Virus record (IMG/VR): IMGVR_UViG_3300044766_000022
Span: 1 to 46,581 of that record
Length of the DNA stretch: 46,581 nucleotides
DNA from: a virus
Reading direction: 5' to 3' (one strand)
In this document: one piece after another, positions 25,056-32,717 of the stretch
Layout: the number at the start of each line of letters is the position of its first letter
Numbering within the stretch: position 1 is the stretch's first letter
Position numbers and translations under genes: made by a program
Notes under the pieces: generated by a model
What the model was told of the DNA's origin: nothing
Database searches by the model: none
Seen by the model: the letters and a program-made list of their open reading frames with translations, nothing else

Positions 25056-25973
25056 TTATTTCAGTAAAAACATTCGTGAACCGGGTTTGAAGAAAAGGTA
25101 TTGGTTGTAAACGTCCGGGAGTTCTGCCTTTAGTTTATCCTTGTCAAATGTTTCCTTTTGTTTTGTGCTTTTCCAGGTTGCTATTATCTCACTGCCACGC
25201 TGTAACACCTCTGCATCTTTCATGTATTCTTTGATCTCAAATTCCAGTGTGTCTTTTTTCTCTTCCAGCTTTTTGATTTCGATTTTTGCAGTTTTCAGGT
25301 CAATAACCTTACTCGATAGTTCATCTGGTAGGTCAATCGACTTTGCTATTATACCTACCGGGTATTTCGCCTTTAAATCATCATCATTCAGGGCCGGGGG
25401 CGGAATATCTTTTATAACAAACTGATTCCAGAAATATTCAGCTTTTTCAAGTAGATATTTGAAAAATTCGGGATCAAAATTAAAGGATTCGCTTTTAATC
25501 TGTAACGATGAATCAAACCAGGCAATCCATTGTTCATCCAGCCAATCGGGATAAATTGCCTTCATTATTCCTGTGTACCAGGTTACCTGACAATACCAAC
25601 CCCGATCAACTTCCGATATAAACCCCCTGGCAGTTTTTATTTCCAGATTTCCCCTTTTGCCGTTGATAATTACAAACCTGTCCGGGGACCCTTTGCAAAA
25701 AGGAAATAAAGGATGGGTGTAAAGTTTAGGATCAGGTATTTCAAGTTGCAGCCCTGTTTCAAGTTCAAAAAGATCAGCAATAGCAGGTTCCAGGATCGTA
25801 CCCCGACGGGTTGCCGGGTTATCAACGTTGGTATCATCCCGGCCCGTTTTGCGAAGCCATACCTTGTACGGAGAGGAATATTCCGATAGTCCCAATATTG
25901 CCAGGAGGTCGGATCCACCTATACCCTTGCGGCGTTCTTCGAGCCATTTCTGGCGATCAGATAAGTTTTCCAT
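25056..25973 (-). CDS. YqaJ-type viral recombinase exonuclease
   Basis: 305 aa. N-terminal motif RRKGIGGSDLLAILGLSEY, Glu62 in GTILEPAIADLF, Asp98 in KGSPDRFV, the E-x-K pair Glu111/Lys113 in NLEIKTARG, and Gln129 in WYCQVTWYTG. These are the conserved residues of the lambda exonuclease/YqaJ PD-(D/E)xK fold. The C-terminal part has a coiled coil (TAKIEIKKLEEKKDTLEFEI). It would resect DNA ends for phage recombination together with the upstream gene, whose end it overlaps. Confidence 0.92.
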   Translation of the reverse strand: MENLSDRQKWLEERRKGIGGSDLLAILGLSEYSSPYKVWLRKTGRDDTNVDNPATRRGTILEPAIADLFELETGLQLEIPDPKLYTHPLFPFCKGSPDRFVIINGKRGNLEIKTARGFISEVDRGWYCQVTWYTGIMKAIYPDWLDEQWIAWFDSSLQIKSESFNFDPEFFKYLLEKAEYFWNQFVIKDIPPPALNDDDLKAKYPVGIIAKSIDLPDELSSKVIDLKTAKIEIKKLEEKKDTLEFEIKEYMKDAEVLQRGSEIIATWKSTKQKETFDKDKLKAELPDVYNQYLFFKPGSRMFLLK

Positions 25974-26790
25974 TTCCGGTTTTATTAATTATATCATCAA
26001 TTTTATTTGCAGCCTCCTCATGTGCAGGGTCTGATTTATGAACATCCTTAACCCCTTTGAATGCGGATTCTACGGTTGTATCACCGTCTTTTATTGCCTG
26101 GCCTATCCCGATTAAAATAACAAGGTCGTCGGGTGTTATGTGATCAATTGCGGCCTTGCCAACTGCTGAGAGGATTTCCTTTTCTGTCAATTCGTAGGTA
26201 TCTTTCAACCCGTCAAATACCTGTTTGCGCCGGGCGATAAGTTTTGTCTTGTCGCTCACGTCGCCTGTGATCATTTGTTTTGAAGCGTTGTAAACCTTAT
26301 CAACTATTGCCCTGGGGATAACTGAAAGTATGGCATTACGTAGCGCAATGGCGGAGGCGGCATTTCCGGTAACGGTTATCATGTCGTCGTTGTATCTTCC
26401 CGACTTCCCGACAATAGACCTTTTTACCTGTGTTTTTATTGCAAGGTTTGTTTCCAGGTCAAAACAAACGGCTTCCGCTGTTACCTGTCGGGATTCAATT
26501 GATACTACCTTTGCTTCAATCCTTAAATTTCCCCATACCTGCGCCAGTATGCGCGCCAGGTGAACGGATGGACCTGTTATCGGCTTACTGCCCCTGGGAA
26601 CGGAATATGTGCAGGTTTGCGCCGTTTCCCGGTCAATGGTAACAATGGCGACCGCGTTTTCTGTTGATCTTTTAATATTGCGCGGGTATGCCTTTGCTGT
26701 TGATATTTGCACGTCAATGGCGGCGCGATCCTGGTTGTAAATTACCGATACGTCGGCGGTTTCGATTTTTTCTAATACTTCTGTTTCCAT
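25957..26790 (-). CDS. Candidate single-strand annealing / recombination protein
   Basis: 277 aa, directly upstream of and overlapping the YqaJ-type nuclease, the usual position of a RecT/Bet-like partner. Motifs include AKAYPRNIKRSTENAVAIVT, VHLARILAQVWGNLRIEAKV and MITVTGNAASAIALRNAILS, with conserved Arg/Lys in beta strands and a C-terminal helical region. I cannot assign it to RecT, Erf or Sak by eye. The partner role is inferred from synteny. Confidence 0.6.
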   Translation of the reverse strand: METEVLEKIETADVSVIYNQDRAAIDVQISTAKAYPRNIKRSTENAVAIVTIDRETAQTCTYSVPRGSKPITGPSVHLARILAQVWGNLRIEAKVVSIESRQVTAEAVCFDLETNLAIKTQVKRSIVGKSGRYNDDMITVTGNAASAIALRNAILSVIPRAIVDKVYNASKQMITGDVSDKTKLIARRKQVFDGLKDTYELTEKEILSAVGKAAIDHITPDDLVILIGIGQAIKDGDTTVESAFKGVKDVHKSDPAHEEAANKIDDIINKTGNGKLI

Positions 26791-26881
26791 TTTTATATCG
26801 TTTTTTAAATGTTCTTAAAAAGACCGCCACGTCACCCCCGGTATTACCCAGTCAGGTCTATGGCTTTTACCATAATCTCGG

Positions 26882-27040
26882 TCAGCGATCCGACTCGAAC
26901 GGAATACTTCTTTTTGTCATTTGACAATTTTCTTTTTCACTTTTGATTTTATCATCCGCAGCCAAAAGTTCATTGTTGAACTCTTCCGCTTGTTCTTCCT
27001 CATCGATCTGTGAGGGAGGGTAAAAATCGTCCCAGTTCAT
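26882..27040 (-). CDS. Small acidic protein, 52 aa
   Basis: ATG 27040 overlaps the preceding stop (ATGA). Sequence MNWDDFYPPSQIDEEEQAEE is acidic, then a more basic end. It occupies an otherwise empty gap before the recombination pair. No family recognised. The remaining 26791-26881 stretch shows no gene. Confidence 0.55.
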   Translation of the reverse strand: MNWDDFYPPSQIDEEEQAEEFNNELLAADDKIKSEKENCQMTKRSIPFESDR

Positions 27041-27366
27041 CTTTCAAGTTCTGAGTGACATTCGATAATACCATGTTCGTAAAGATCTTCCTGGTCATTT
27101 TCAACTGATTTCAGAAAGTCAGAAAGGGCGGCGGCGTATTCTTCGATAGGGATTTCTTCCATTTGTGCTATCTTATCAATATCCCAGGTTGCTTTCTGAA
27201 TGTAATGGAAACCCTCTCTTGTTTTCCAAAGTTGGTCGTGGTACTGTTTTGCGTCAACCTCGTAAAGTTTGTAAAGGCTTCCTTTGTTCTTTCGGAAAGA
27301 CGGGTTCGGAATATCAACCTCAATCTCTTTCGTTTCTGTTTGTTGGATTTGGATTTTGATTTTCAT
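27037..27366 (-). CDS. Unknown early protein, 109 aa
   Basis: I prefer ATG 27366 (MKIKIQIQQTETKEIEVDIP), which begins the folded region; an ATG 39 bases upstream is in frame but reads into the leader. Beta-strand N-terminus, then aromatic and acidic helices (ITKATWDIDKI-like region, EEYAAALSDFLKSVENDQED). First full-size gene behind the promoter at 27498-27527. Function unknown. Confidence 0.65.
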   Translation of the reverse strand: MKIKIQIQQTETKEIEVDIPNPSFRKNKGSLYKLYEVDAKQYHDQLWKTREGFHYIQKATWDIDKIAQMEEIPIEEYAAALSDFLKSVENDQEDLYEHGIIECHSELER

Positions 27367-27376
27367 CGCTATAAGT

Positions 27377-27475
27377 TTAAACCACACTAACCCGGCGGGT
27401 ACCATTCAATTCAACTTTTAGGGAGGAATTGCCCGCCGGGGTGTGGAGTTTGTGGATAGTTACGGTATTTCTCAT
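27377..27475 (-). CDS. Candidate 32-aa leader ORF
   Basis: ATG 27475 to TAA 27377-27379, MRNTVTIHKLHTPAGNSSLK..., right behind a perfect promoter and inside two mutually interleaved hairpins. The ATG directly follows the 5' arm of the first hairpin. It ends about 10 bases before the preferred start of the next gene. It could be a real small protein or a regulatory leader peptide; no homology known to me. Confidence 0.4.
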   Translation of the reverse strand: MRNTVTIHKLHTPAGNSSLKVELNGTRRVSVV

Positions 27476-27494
27476 GGCGTTGAACTGAATGGTA
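27391..27494 (-). promoter_or_regulatory. Leader RNA with two interleaved hairpins (pseudoknot order)
   Basis: On the transcript, arm A (27494-27479, TACCATTCAGTTCAAC) pairs with A' (27415-27400) at 15 of 16 positions. Arm B (27440-27432, CCCGGCGGG) pairs perfectly with B' (27399-27391, CCCGCCGGG). The order is A-B-A'-B', so the helices form a pseudoknot or compete. Arm A begins at the predicted transcription start. Confidence 0.6.
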
Positions 27495-27497
27495 ATG

Positions 27498-27527
27498 CAA
27501 ATATAATACTTATTTTTGATTTGTCAA
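27498..27527 (-). promoter_or_regulatory. Bacteroidetes-type promoter of the recombination operon
   Basis: Minus strand TTGACA with TATATTTG exactly 19 bases after TTG: a full consensus match. It lies between the zinc-ribbon gene end at 27556 and the structured leader at 27391-27494. Confidence 0.8.
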
Positions 27528-27555
27528 GTTTTTTACCGTTTATTTTTCATTTATT

Positions 27556-27786
27556 TTACAACGGGCAGCCGCAATGACGGCAAGTTGTTGATTTCCCGTA
27601 ACTATTTTTACCACAATACCCGCAATGTTTCCGGCATCGAACGCAAATATCTTCGCCGTTTGCCGCCATGTCGGTTATCGCCTGAGCGTAACCATTACGG
27701 AAATGAATTATTGACCTGTGATTAAAGGATGTTTTTAATAACCTCATCTTTCTAATGGCGCATATTGTGTTTAATGGCTTTATCAT
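27556..27786 (-). CDS. Small zinc-ribbon protein, 76 aa
   Basis: ATG 27786 overlaps the upstream stop (ATGA). The C-terminal half holds paired cysteines in ICVRCRKHCGYCGKNSYGK and STTCRHCGCPL, fitting a zinc ribbon that could bind DNA, RNA or protein. The N-terminus is basic. Position at the end of an early operon, before the 27.5-kb promoter. Function unknown. Confidence 0.65.
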   Translation of the reverse strand: MIKPLNTICAIRKMRLLKTSFNHRSIIHFRNGYAQAITDMAANGEDICVRCRKHCGYCGKNSYGKSTTCRHCGCPL

Positions 27787-28118
27787 TTTGAAGGATATTT
27801 CAGTTTCAGTTCATCTCTTAAATCGTACAACTTTTGCCAGTCTACGGTTACGCCTTTTAAGGCCATTTCCGCTGCATAGCGTTGCCGCTGATCCTCGGTG
27901 CCATTGTCAAACAAATGATGTTCAAATTCAGTTCCTAATACTACATTGGGGCGGGAAAACTTGTATTCGGGGTATTTGCCCTGCCCTTTTGCAAGTATGT
28001 GCATGAAATTTCCTGAAACCGGAATATAAATAGGAATTCCTGAAATGAAAGATACAATCGGTTTTTCCTTATCCAAATAATCCTGTAAAATTGATCGGTA
28101 AAAGTCAGTTAGGCTCAT
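27783..28118 (-). CDS. Unknown early protein, 111 aa
   Basis: ATGA overlaps on both sides. Mixed fold: helix YRSILQDYLDKEKPIVSFIS, strands IPIYIPVSGNFMHILAKGQG and a C-terminal helix VDWQKLYDLRDELKLKYPS. No family recognised. It follows the DUF1367-like gene. Confidence 0.65.
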   Translation of the reverse strand: MSLTDFYRSILQDYLDKEKPIVSFISGIPIYIPVSGNFMHILAKGQGKYPEYKFSRPNVVLGTEFEHHLFDNGTEDQRQRYAAEMALKGVTVDWQKLYDLRDELKLKYPSK

Positions 28119-28705
28119 AATTTCGATAAGAATTTTTCAAAGTCGTTTTCAATGTTTTCGATTATTACATGGTAGGTTTCATCATCAAACAAAGGCCGGA
28201 TAACCTGATCGAAAATAAAAGGTAACTGGTTTTTAACGTATTCACGGAATGTTTGTTGAGTCATTTTCCCGAACGCAATGGAAGGATATTCGATAAAATC
28301 CCGCTTACCGAATAAGGTTGAAATAACCTCAATATCCTGATACCTGATCCTGGTGTTATACTTTTTACGGTAATCCTTTAAAAACTCTGCAATTACTTTC
28401 CGTTTGTTTTCGTCTTTGAACGAGTAGATTATGTCATAATTTCCTTTTAAACCTTTGAGAAATTGGTAAAAATGATGCTTTGGTACTAATTTTTTAAATG
28501 CCGGGGTCAGGTAATCCCAAATGTAAGCAAGGAAAACCATGTAACAGCGATGGAATTTAAGATCCCTGGCGGTGATCTCTAACAGATCCACCGTAACGCC
28601 CCTTCCAAGTTGGTCCATTAACGACATAGCGTTGTCATTGACAGGTAACAACCCGGCGCCGTCATTAACAAACTCTAACCTTTTATCGTAGTCCTTGTCT
28701 GTCAT
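28115..28705 (-). CDS. DUF1367-like phage protein
   Basis: Start set at ATG 28705 (MTDKDYDKRLEFVND) because it overlaps the stop of the 59-aa gene by ATGA; the longer frame to 28792 crosses that gene. 196 aa. Pattern GLLPVNDNAMSLMDQLGRG, then VTVDLLEITARDLKFHRCYM and VFLAYIWDYLTPAF, matches the DUF1367 family (a segment around LxP, V-x-EI and R-N/D-x-x-x-H-R). That family is found in phage recombination/replication regions; its function is unknown. Confidence 0.7.
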   Translation of the reverse strand: MTDKDYDKRLEFVNDGAGLLPVNDNAMSLMDQLGRGVTVDLLEITARDLKFHRCYMVFLAYIWDYLTPAFKKLVPKHHFYQFLKGLKGNYDIIYSFKDENKRKVIAEFLKDYRKKYNTRIRYQDIEVISTLFGKRDFIEYPSIAFGKMTQQTFREYVKNQLPFIFDQVIRPLFDDETYHVIIENIENDFEKFLSKL

Positions 28706-28881
28706 TTGCCCAGCCCCCAAAAGACAATTAAAGCATCCTGAAAATTCTCTAAAGTTGTGTACGGGTTTTCCTTTTTGAATACATCGTACCACTCAGCGAC
28801 CTGATCCGGGGTCATTTTGATGATCTTCCGGGGCCTCGATGGGCTTTGAATTACCCATGTTGATAATGTCGGTTTTTTCAT
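28702..28881 (-). CDS. Small protein, 59 aa, upstream of the DUF1367-like gene
   Basis: ATG 28881 to TGA 28702-28704 with an ATGA overlap to the next start. MKKPTLSTWVIQSPSRPRKI, then a helix DQVAEWYDVFKKENPYTTLE ending in LIVFWGLGK. The overlap and protein-like composition support it. No family recognised. Confidence 0.65.
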   Translation of the reverse strand: MKKPTLSTWVIQSPSRPRKIIKMTPDQVAEWYDVFKKENPYTTLENFQDALIVFWGLGK

Positions 28882-28937
28882 ATCTTTGGTTTAATCCCCT
28901 GTATGGTTTCCGTAACAGGCATAAATTTTTTAACGAT

Positions 28938-29180
28938 TTAATAAATAGTCATATTACCACACCCCGAACATTCTAATCTTTCGCATTCAACTGGATGAAC
29001 AGCAACCCACTTATGGCTACATAGATCACATTTTACATGAGTGACTGCCCATTTACCATTGTTATCTTCTAACCACTTCTCGTATTCAGGGATAAGGGCA
29101 ACAAGGTCAAATAAATCTATTTGACCTATTCCTTTTATTTGCCTTACCCATGCACACAAATCTTCTAATTCGTCTTGCAT
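28938..29180 (-). CDS. Small zinc-ribbon protein, 80 aa
   Basis: The N-terminus is helical (LEDLCAWVRQIKGIGQIDLF). The C-terminus has CDLCSHKWVAVHPVECERLECSGCGN-like paired cysteines, a classic four-Cys zinc ribbon. Its leader contains one of four AACAATAAAGAA copies. Function unknown, perhaps nucleic-acid binding. Confidence 0.72.
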   Translation of the reverse strand: MQDELEDLCAWVRQIKGIGQIDLFDLVALIPEYEKWLEDNNGKWAVTHVKCDLCSHKWVAVHPVECERLECSGCGNMTIY

Positions 29181-29219
29181 TTGTTTCCTTTCTTTATTGT
29201 TGATTGTTAAATGCCATTT

Positions 29220-29492
29220 CTATTGTTTATTCATGTAGTTGTCACGCATATATTTAAGCCCACGCTTTATATCTGCGATCATCCAGTCGGGAGTGTCTTT
29301 ATCGGGTGCGGTGCTTTCTTTTGATAGCATTTTTGCAATTTCCTCAATTTCCTCATCCGTAGGTGGCTTTTCATCGTTTTGATAATTTGTAAACTCTTGC
29401 AATATGTCATTAGCCATTCCCAAATCTGACATATACGTAGATGATTTTTGTAGGATAGATACAATTCTGTTTTTAAGTTCTTCTCGTGTCAT
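29220..29492 (-). CDS. Small acidic helical protein, 90 aa
   Basis: Helical: LKNRIVSILQKSSTYMSDLG, NDILQEFTNYQNDEKPPTDE. The PPTDE-x linker also appears in the 30140-30751 protein. Ends in a basic helix (IADIKRGLKYMRDNYMNKQ). No family recognised. Confidence 0.6.
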   Translation of the reverse strand: MTREELKNRIVSILQKSSTYMSDLGMANDILQEFTNYQNDEKPPTDEEIEEIAKMLSKESTAPDKDTPDWMIADIKRGLKYMRDNYMNKQ

Positions 29493-29503
29493 TTCTTTAT
29501 TGT

Positions 29504-29800
29504 TTATTTTATTTTAATTATCACAGGTTCACTTGGTTCGTAGCAATGGGTGTGAAATTTACACCTACCATTTTTACCATTACGGGGTTGGTAATCATCA
29601 CAGGAAACACCACAGGTTCCTTCTCCATTTAAGCAAGCATCATCAATGGCACCGCACCAAAAGAAGTCGGTTGTAGGCATAATCTTTGCCTTAAATACCG
29701 TCATTTCTTTAATCCCGGCATCCTTCATGTCGGAAATGAAATAATCCCTTTCGTGGCATCTTTCAGAATCTTCATTGCGGAAAAATAGTTTTCTGCTCAT
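29504..29800 (-). CDS. Cys-rich small protein, 98 aa
   Basis: Start set at ATG 29800, just after AACAATAAAGAAG; the longer frame lacks this context. Contains cysteines in FFWCGAIDDACLNGEGTCGV, SCDDYQPRNGKNGRCKFHTH and CYEPSEP, perhaps a metal-bound fold. No family recognised. Confidence 0.62.
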   Translation of the reverse strand: MSRKLFFRNEDSERCHERDYFISDMKDAGIKEMTVFKAKIMPTTDFFWCGAIDDACLNGEGTCGVSCDDYQPRNGKNGRCKFHTHCYEPSEPVIIKIK

Positions 29801-29863
29801 CTTCTTTATTGTTAAATTATCTGTCCCCACCCGGCTCCGATAACCGGGTTACGGATTTGGGGG

Positions 29864-30082
29864 TTAATCAATGCGGGCAATTCTCTCTGTTAAAATTTGA
29901 GAGTAGGTCTGCATGGCAAAAAACTGAATATTCATCAACGTCATCTGAACAGGATCAATTTCTGCAAATTTTTCACTTAACTGAAATGCGTTTAATTTCT
30001 GCATCTTTTCTTCAAGATCGGATTTTTCTCTTAATAATCTGTCTTTGAAGGTTTCTTCTGCTTTTGTTGTTTCATTATCCAT
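29864..30082 (-). CDS. Small conserved-looking phage protein, 72 aa
   Basis: A single helical unit: TFKDRLLREKSDLEEKMQKL, KFAEIDPVQMTLMNIQFFAM, QTYSQILTERIARID. This compact DP-V-Q-x-x-L-x-x-Q-x-x-A-M-x-x-Y pattern recurs in small phage proteins of unknown role. Upstream lies a palindrome and an AACAATAAAGAA copy. Confidence 0.65.
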   Translation of the reverse strand: MDNETTKAEETFKDRLLREKSDLEEKMQKLNAFQLSEKFAEIDPVQMTLMNIQFFAMQTYSQILTERIARID

Positions 30083-30139
30083 TTTGCTTTGTATTTGATT
30101 GTTAAGGCAATATTGCCATTTCTTTATTGTTTAGGTGGG

Positions 30140-30751
30140 TTAAAAGTGTTTGTATTTTTCAATCCATTCCTGCGGGGTTACGTAACCATTGGATAGGCAA
30201 TATTCCATGTAATACTGCATATTTTCCCATAGATTGTGGTTTTGCTGTTCATCCGTAGGTGGCTTTTGTTCCTTTGGGGTGGATTGAAGAAGGGTTTTAA
30301 CGACTTTTACAAATGTTTCTTTTGTCATAGACATATTGCCATGAAACGGATTGTGATCTAAATGAATATTAGCGTTATTATCAAATTCCTGCTCAATCAC
30401 TGAATCGCTTACGGGTTCCTGTTCCTTTACCTTTTCGTTGGATTCAACAATATGGTCTTCTTCCTGCTCCCTTGGGGGTCCTGGCTGGCGGGAGAGAAGA
30501 TGTTTGATCATAATTTTAAATTTCTCATAACTCATAACAGAACCATCGGGATAGCAATACTTATTCCACAAATCATTTATCTCCTCCTCCGTCATTTCTG
30601 GCGGGGATTGGGAAGCGTATATCTCCGAAAGGATTTTATCAAACTTCATCAAAACTTCATTGCCGAGTGTACGTAATTCCTTGTTAGGTTTTGGCATTAC
30701 TTCATATAAGAAATGCAGAAATTCGGTTTTATAAGTTTCCTCTGTTTTCAT
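30140..30751 (-). CDS. Unknown protein with three related helical segments, 203 aa
   Basis: Segments PPEMTEEEINDLWNKYCYPD, MSMTKETFVKVVKTLLQSTP and PTDEQQNHNLWENMQYYMEY share an acidic-turn-helix style. The acidic linker (REQEEDHIVESNEKVKEQEP) separates two of them. Shares the P-T-D-E linker with the 29220-29492 protein. No family recognised. Confidence 0.6.
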   Translation of the reverse strand: MKTEETYKTEFLHFLYEVMPKPNKELRTLGNEVLMKFDKILSEIYASQSPPEMTEEEINDLWNKYCYPDGSVMSYEKFKIMIKHLLSRQPGPPREQEEDHIVESNEKVKEQEPVSDSVIEQEFDNNANIHLDHNPFHGNMSMTKETFVKVVKTLLQSTPKEQKPPTDEQQNHNLWENMQYYMEYCLSNGYVTPQEWIEKYKHF

Positions 30752-30754
30752 GGG

Positions 30755-31042
30755 TTATTCATTAAAAAGTAAAAATGTGCCTTTTGGTGTTGCAATTTTG
30801 TAATTTTCAGGATTGAAAACATCGTCTTCTCCGGTTGAATCATAACACTCTTCCAACAATTTAAGTGTTCCAACGTCTTCATTATCATCTTTGTTTACGT
30901 AAAAGTCTTCTTCCGTAATCTCTGAATCCACAATGCGGGTTACTGGGGTTTCTGAATCCTCAATATTATGAACCATTGCATCCTGATCTAATTGGGCTTC
31001 TGAAAGTCCATTCAGAATGTCCCGAAGTTGTCTGTATTTCAT
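30755..31042 (-). CDS. Small acidic protein, 95 aa
   Basis: Begins with a helix (MKYRQLRDILNGLSEAQLDQ) followed by an acidic region (EEDFYVNKDDNEDVGTLKLL). Acidic surface may mimic DNA, but that is speculation. Only 4 bases separate it from the next gene. No family recognised. Confidence 0.6.
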   Translation of the reverse strand: MKYRQLRDILNGLSEAQLDQDAMVHNIEDSETPVTRIVDSEITEEDFYVNKDDNEDVGTLKLLEECYDSTGEDDVFNPENYKIATPKGTFLLFNE

Positions 31043-31073
31043 ATTTTCGTTTTTAGGTTAATATCCTGTGTTT

Positions 31074-31304
31074 TCATCTTGTTTCCTCCTCTGAATTTAC
31101 TGAATGTTGGGGGTACTGATCTGGATAGAATATTCCTTTGAGGGTTTTCTCTACATCGCCCTCATCCTCAATATTATTTTTGAATAATTCTGGTTCATGT
31201 TTTTTTGCACAATCCACACACCAAAATATTCCGATCTCGCCTTTAGCATTCATTCGCTGAAAAGGCTTATCCATTACTGATATTCCACATTTAGGACATT
31301 TCAT
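31074..31304 (-). CDS. Small zinc-finger protein, 76 aa
   Basis: Paired cysteines MKCPKCGISVMDKPF and FWCVDCAKKHEPEL give a four-Cys zinc-binding unit in the first 45 residues; an acidic tail follows. One of three zinc-ribbon proteins in this region. Function unknown. Confidence 0.68.
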   Translation of the reverse strand: MKCPKCGISVMDKPFQRMNAKGEIGIFWCVDCAKKHEPELFKNNIEDEGDVEKTLKGIFYPDQYPQHSVNSEEETR

Positions 31305-31320
31305 TTCGTTCCTTGTTTAA

Positions 31321-31518
31321 TTATTTCCATTCAGATTGAAGTTTGCATATATCTTTAATGCTGGTATTACCCCCTTTATCTTCAATCAACTCTACCAAGT
31401 CAATGATTTTGTCGATCAGTGGCAGTTCTAATTTGATACCAGCCATACGCAGGGCAATATCCAGTCTTTCAACTGTTACCCGGTCAATTAATCTTCGATC
31501 TTGTTTTCTATAACTCAT
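31321..31518 (-). CDS. Small helical protein, 65 aa
   Basis: MSYRKQDRRLIDRVTVERLD and IALRMAGIKLELPLIDKIID form two helices with a C-terminal LIEDKGGNTSIKDICKLQ. No family recognised; coding call rests on composition and tight spacing. Confidence 0.58.
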   Translation of the reverse strand: MSYRKQDRRLIDRVTVERLDIALRMAGIKLELPLIDKIIDLVELIEDKGGNTSIKDICKLQSEWK

Positions 31519-31538
31519 CTTACTTTCCCTCCTGTTGT

Positions 31539-31760
31539 TTAAGTTTTGGTTATATTTAAAAGGGTTTCAAGTTCGTGAACATACTTTATTTCGGTATAAT
31601 TATCAATTTCGAGTATTTCGTAAAAACAATAGTCATACATTTGGATTCTGATTGGTAATTTCTCGTGGCAAAAAACAAACCCACCGATACCTTCACTTTT
31701 AAATCCAAGTTGCACTAATAGTAATTCGGTTATAGGCGTCTGATCGTTTTCATTTTCCAT
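31539..31760 (-). CDS. Small unknown protein, 73 aa
   Basis: ATG 31760 (MENENDQTPITELLLVQLGF) overlaps the end of the upstream gene; an ATG 9 bases further up is possible. Beta-rich middle (GGFVFCHEKLPIRIQMYDYC) and a helix ending in VHELETLLNITKT. No family recognised. Confidence 0.6.
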   Translation of the reverse strand: MENENDQTPITELLLVQLGFKSEGIGGFVFCHEKLPIRIQMYDYCFYEILEIDNYTEIKYVHELETLLNITKT

Positions 31761-32181
31761 GCAGTACATTGTCTAAAATGTGTATCTTTGTCCACAGTTC
31801 GTCACACTTATCTATTCTTCTTTTTTTATCGCTATTCTTTAGTTTACCCGTTGTTAGATTATAGTCGGATTCGTAAAGATCAAATATAGTTCCGTTCTTT
31901 TTTCTTTCATGGCGAAATTTATCTATTTGTTTTTTGATTTCAATTTTTCTGTTACTATAATCATCAGGGTCGGTGCTTGTTAGTATTGGTATATAATACT
32001 CCCATCCATTTTTGTAATTCCTAATTCTGAGTTTTCGTTCTTCCCCACGAACCCTACACATTATTGAGGTTGTATTAATATTAACGAGTTCTAATCTTTC
32101 ACATATATAAGAATGGTCGCCATCTTTACCCGGCTCTATTCTTGTGATTATTTCGCCCGGTTTAAATTTACTTATTTTCAT
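31750..32181 (-). CDS. Unknown protein, 143 aa
   Basis: Beta-barrel-like first half (FKPGEIITRIEPGKDGDHSY, LRIRNYKNGWEYYIPILTST) then a basic helix (RKIEIKKQIDKFRHERKKNG). Starts with an ATGA overlap. No family recognised. Confidence 0.62.
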   Translation of the reverse strand: MKISKFKPGEIITRIEPGKDGDHSYICERLELVNINTTSIMCRVRGEERKLRIRNYKNGWEYYIPILTSTDPDDYSNRKIEIKKQIDKFRHERKKNGTIFDLYESDYNLTTGKLKNSDKKRRIDKCDELWTKIHILDNVLHGK

Positions 32182-32450
32182 TTTCCTTGTTTTAGGTATT
32201 CATCAACAACCTTTTCTGCATTCCCGATATTATGAAAATGGTGTTTTAGAACAAACTGCACCATGCTTATCAACCCCTCCCTTGAACCCGTTTCAGATTG
32301 TAACGGGTTGACCGCTGAGGAAAGACAATAATCATATCCACTCCTAAATCCCTCTTCCCACAAATGGCGGTTAGGGCATTCGGTTGCGTAGGGGTTTTTA
32401 TTTTCAGATAGTTTTTTAAGTTCCTGATATTCAAAAGTCACGTTTTCCAT
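32178..32450 (-). CDS. Small unknown protein, 90 aa
   Basis: MENVTFEYQELKKLSENKNP, then PNRHLWEEGFRSGYDYCLSS and a helix (LISMVQFVLKHHFHNIGNAE). Coupled by ATGA to the following gene. No family recognised. Confidence 0.6.
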   Translation of the reverse strand: MENVTFEYQELKKLSENKNPYATECPNRHLWEEGFRSGYDYCLSSAVNPLQSETGSREGLISMVQFVLKHHFHNIGNAEKVVDEYLKQGK

Positions 32451-32451
32451 G

Positions 32452-32685
32452 TTATTGGGGGCTGTTGGTTTGTTTACTTAATTTGGATGCCTTTTTAAAA
32501 TTATGTCCCGTTTCGATGAATATAAGATCGCTAACATTTGTCCAAAAATTCTTATTGGTGTTACGGGTTTCAAGTCTTGCCCTATCTCCTTTTATTTCAG
32601 CAAGGACAAACCTCATACCTTTTGATTTTTGCCATTTGGTATGATAATTACACCCGATTACAAGGATTGGTGTATTTGCTTCCAT
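32452..32685 (-). CDS. Small beta-rich protein, 77 aa
   Basis: Start set at ATG 32685 (MEANTPILVIGCNYHTKWQK) because the longer frame overlaps the next gene without a start context. Strands ILVIGCNYHTKWQK and FVLAEIKGDRARLETRN look like a small SH3-like or OB-like fold. Function unknown. Confidence 0.58.
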   Translation of the reverse strand: MEANTPILVIGCNYHTKWQKSKGMRFVLAEIKGDRARLETRNTNKNFWTNVSDLIFIETGHNFKKASKLSKQTNSPQ

Positions 32686-32717
32686 TGTCTTTGTTTTAAG
32701 GGTTAAATCTGTTTGCC

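Larger units (their letters stand above)
29190..30131 (-). repeat. Four dispersed copies of AACAATAAAGAA before gene starts
   Basis: The 12-mer AACAATAAAGAA on the minus strand occurs at 29190-29201, 29493-29504, 29802-29813 and 30120-30131. Each copy sits just upstream of an ATG (genes at 29180, 29492, 29800 and 30082). The copy at 30120 is followed by a decoy ATG with a five-codon frame and the perfect palindrome GGCAATATTGCC (30106-30117). It looks like a duplicated translation-initiation spacer. Confidence 0.6.

Noticed and set aside
28706-28792. Longer N-terminus of the DUF1367-like protein
   Set aside because: This part overlaps the 59-aa gene whose stop is coupled by ATGA to ATG 28705, so the shorter start is preferred.
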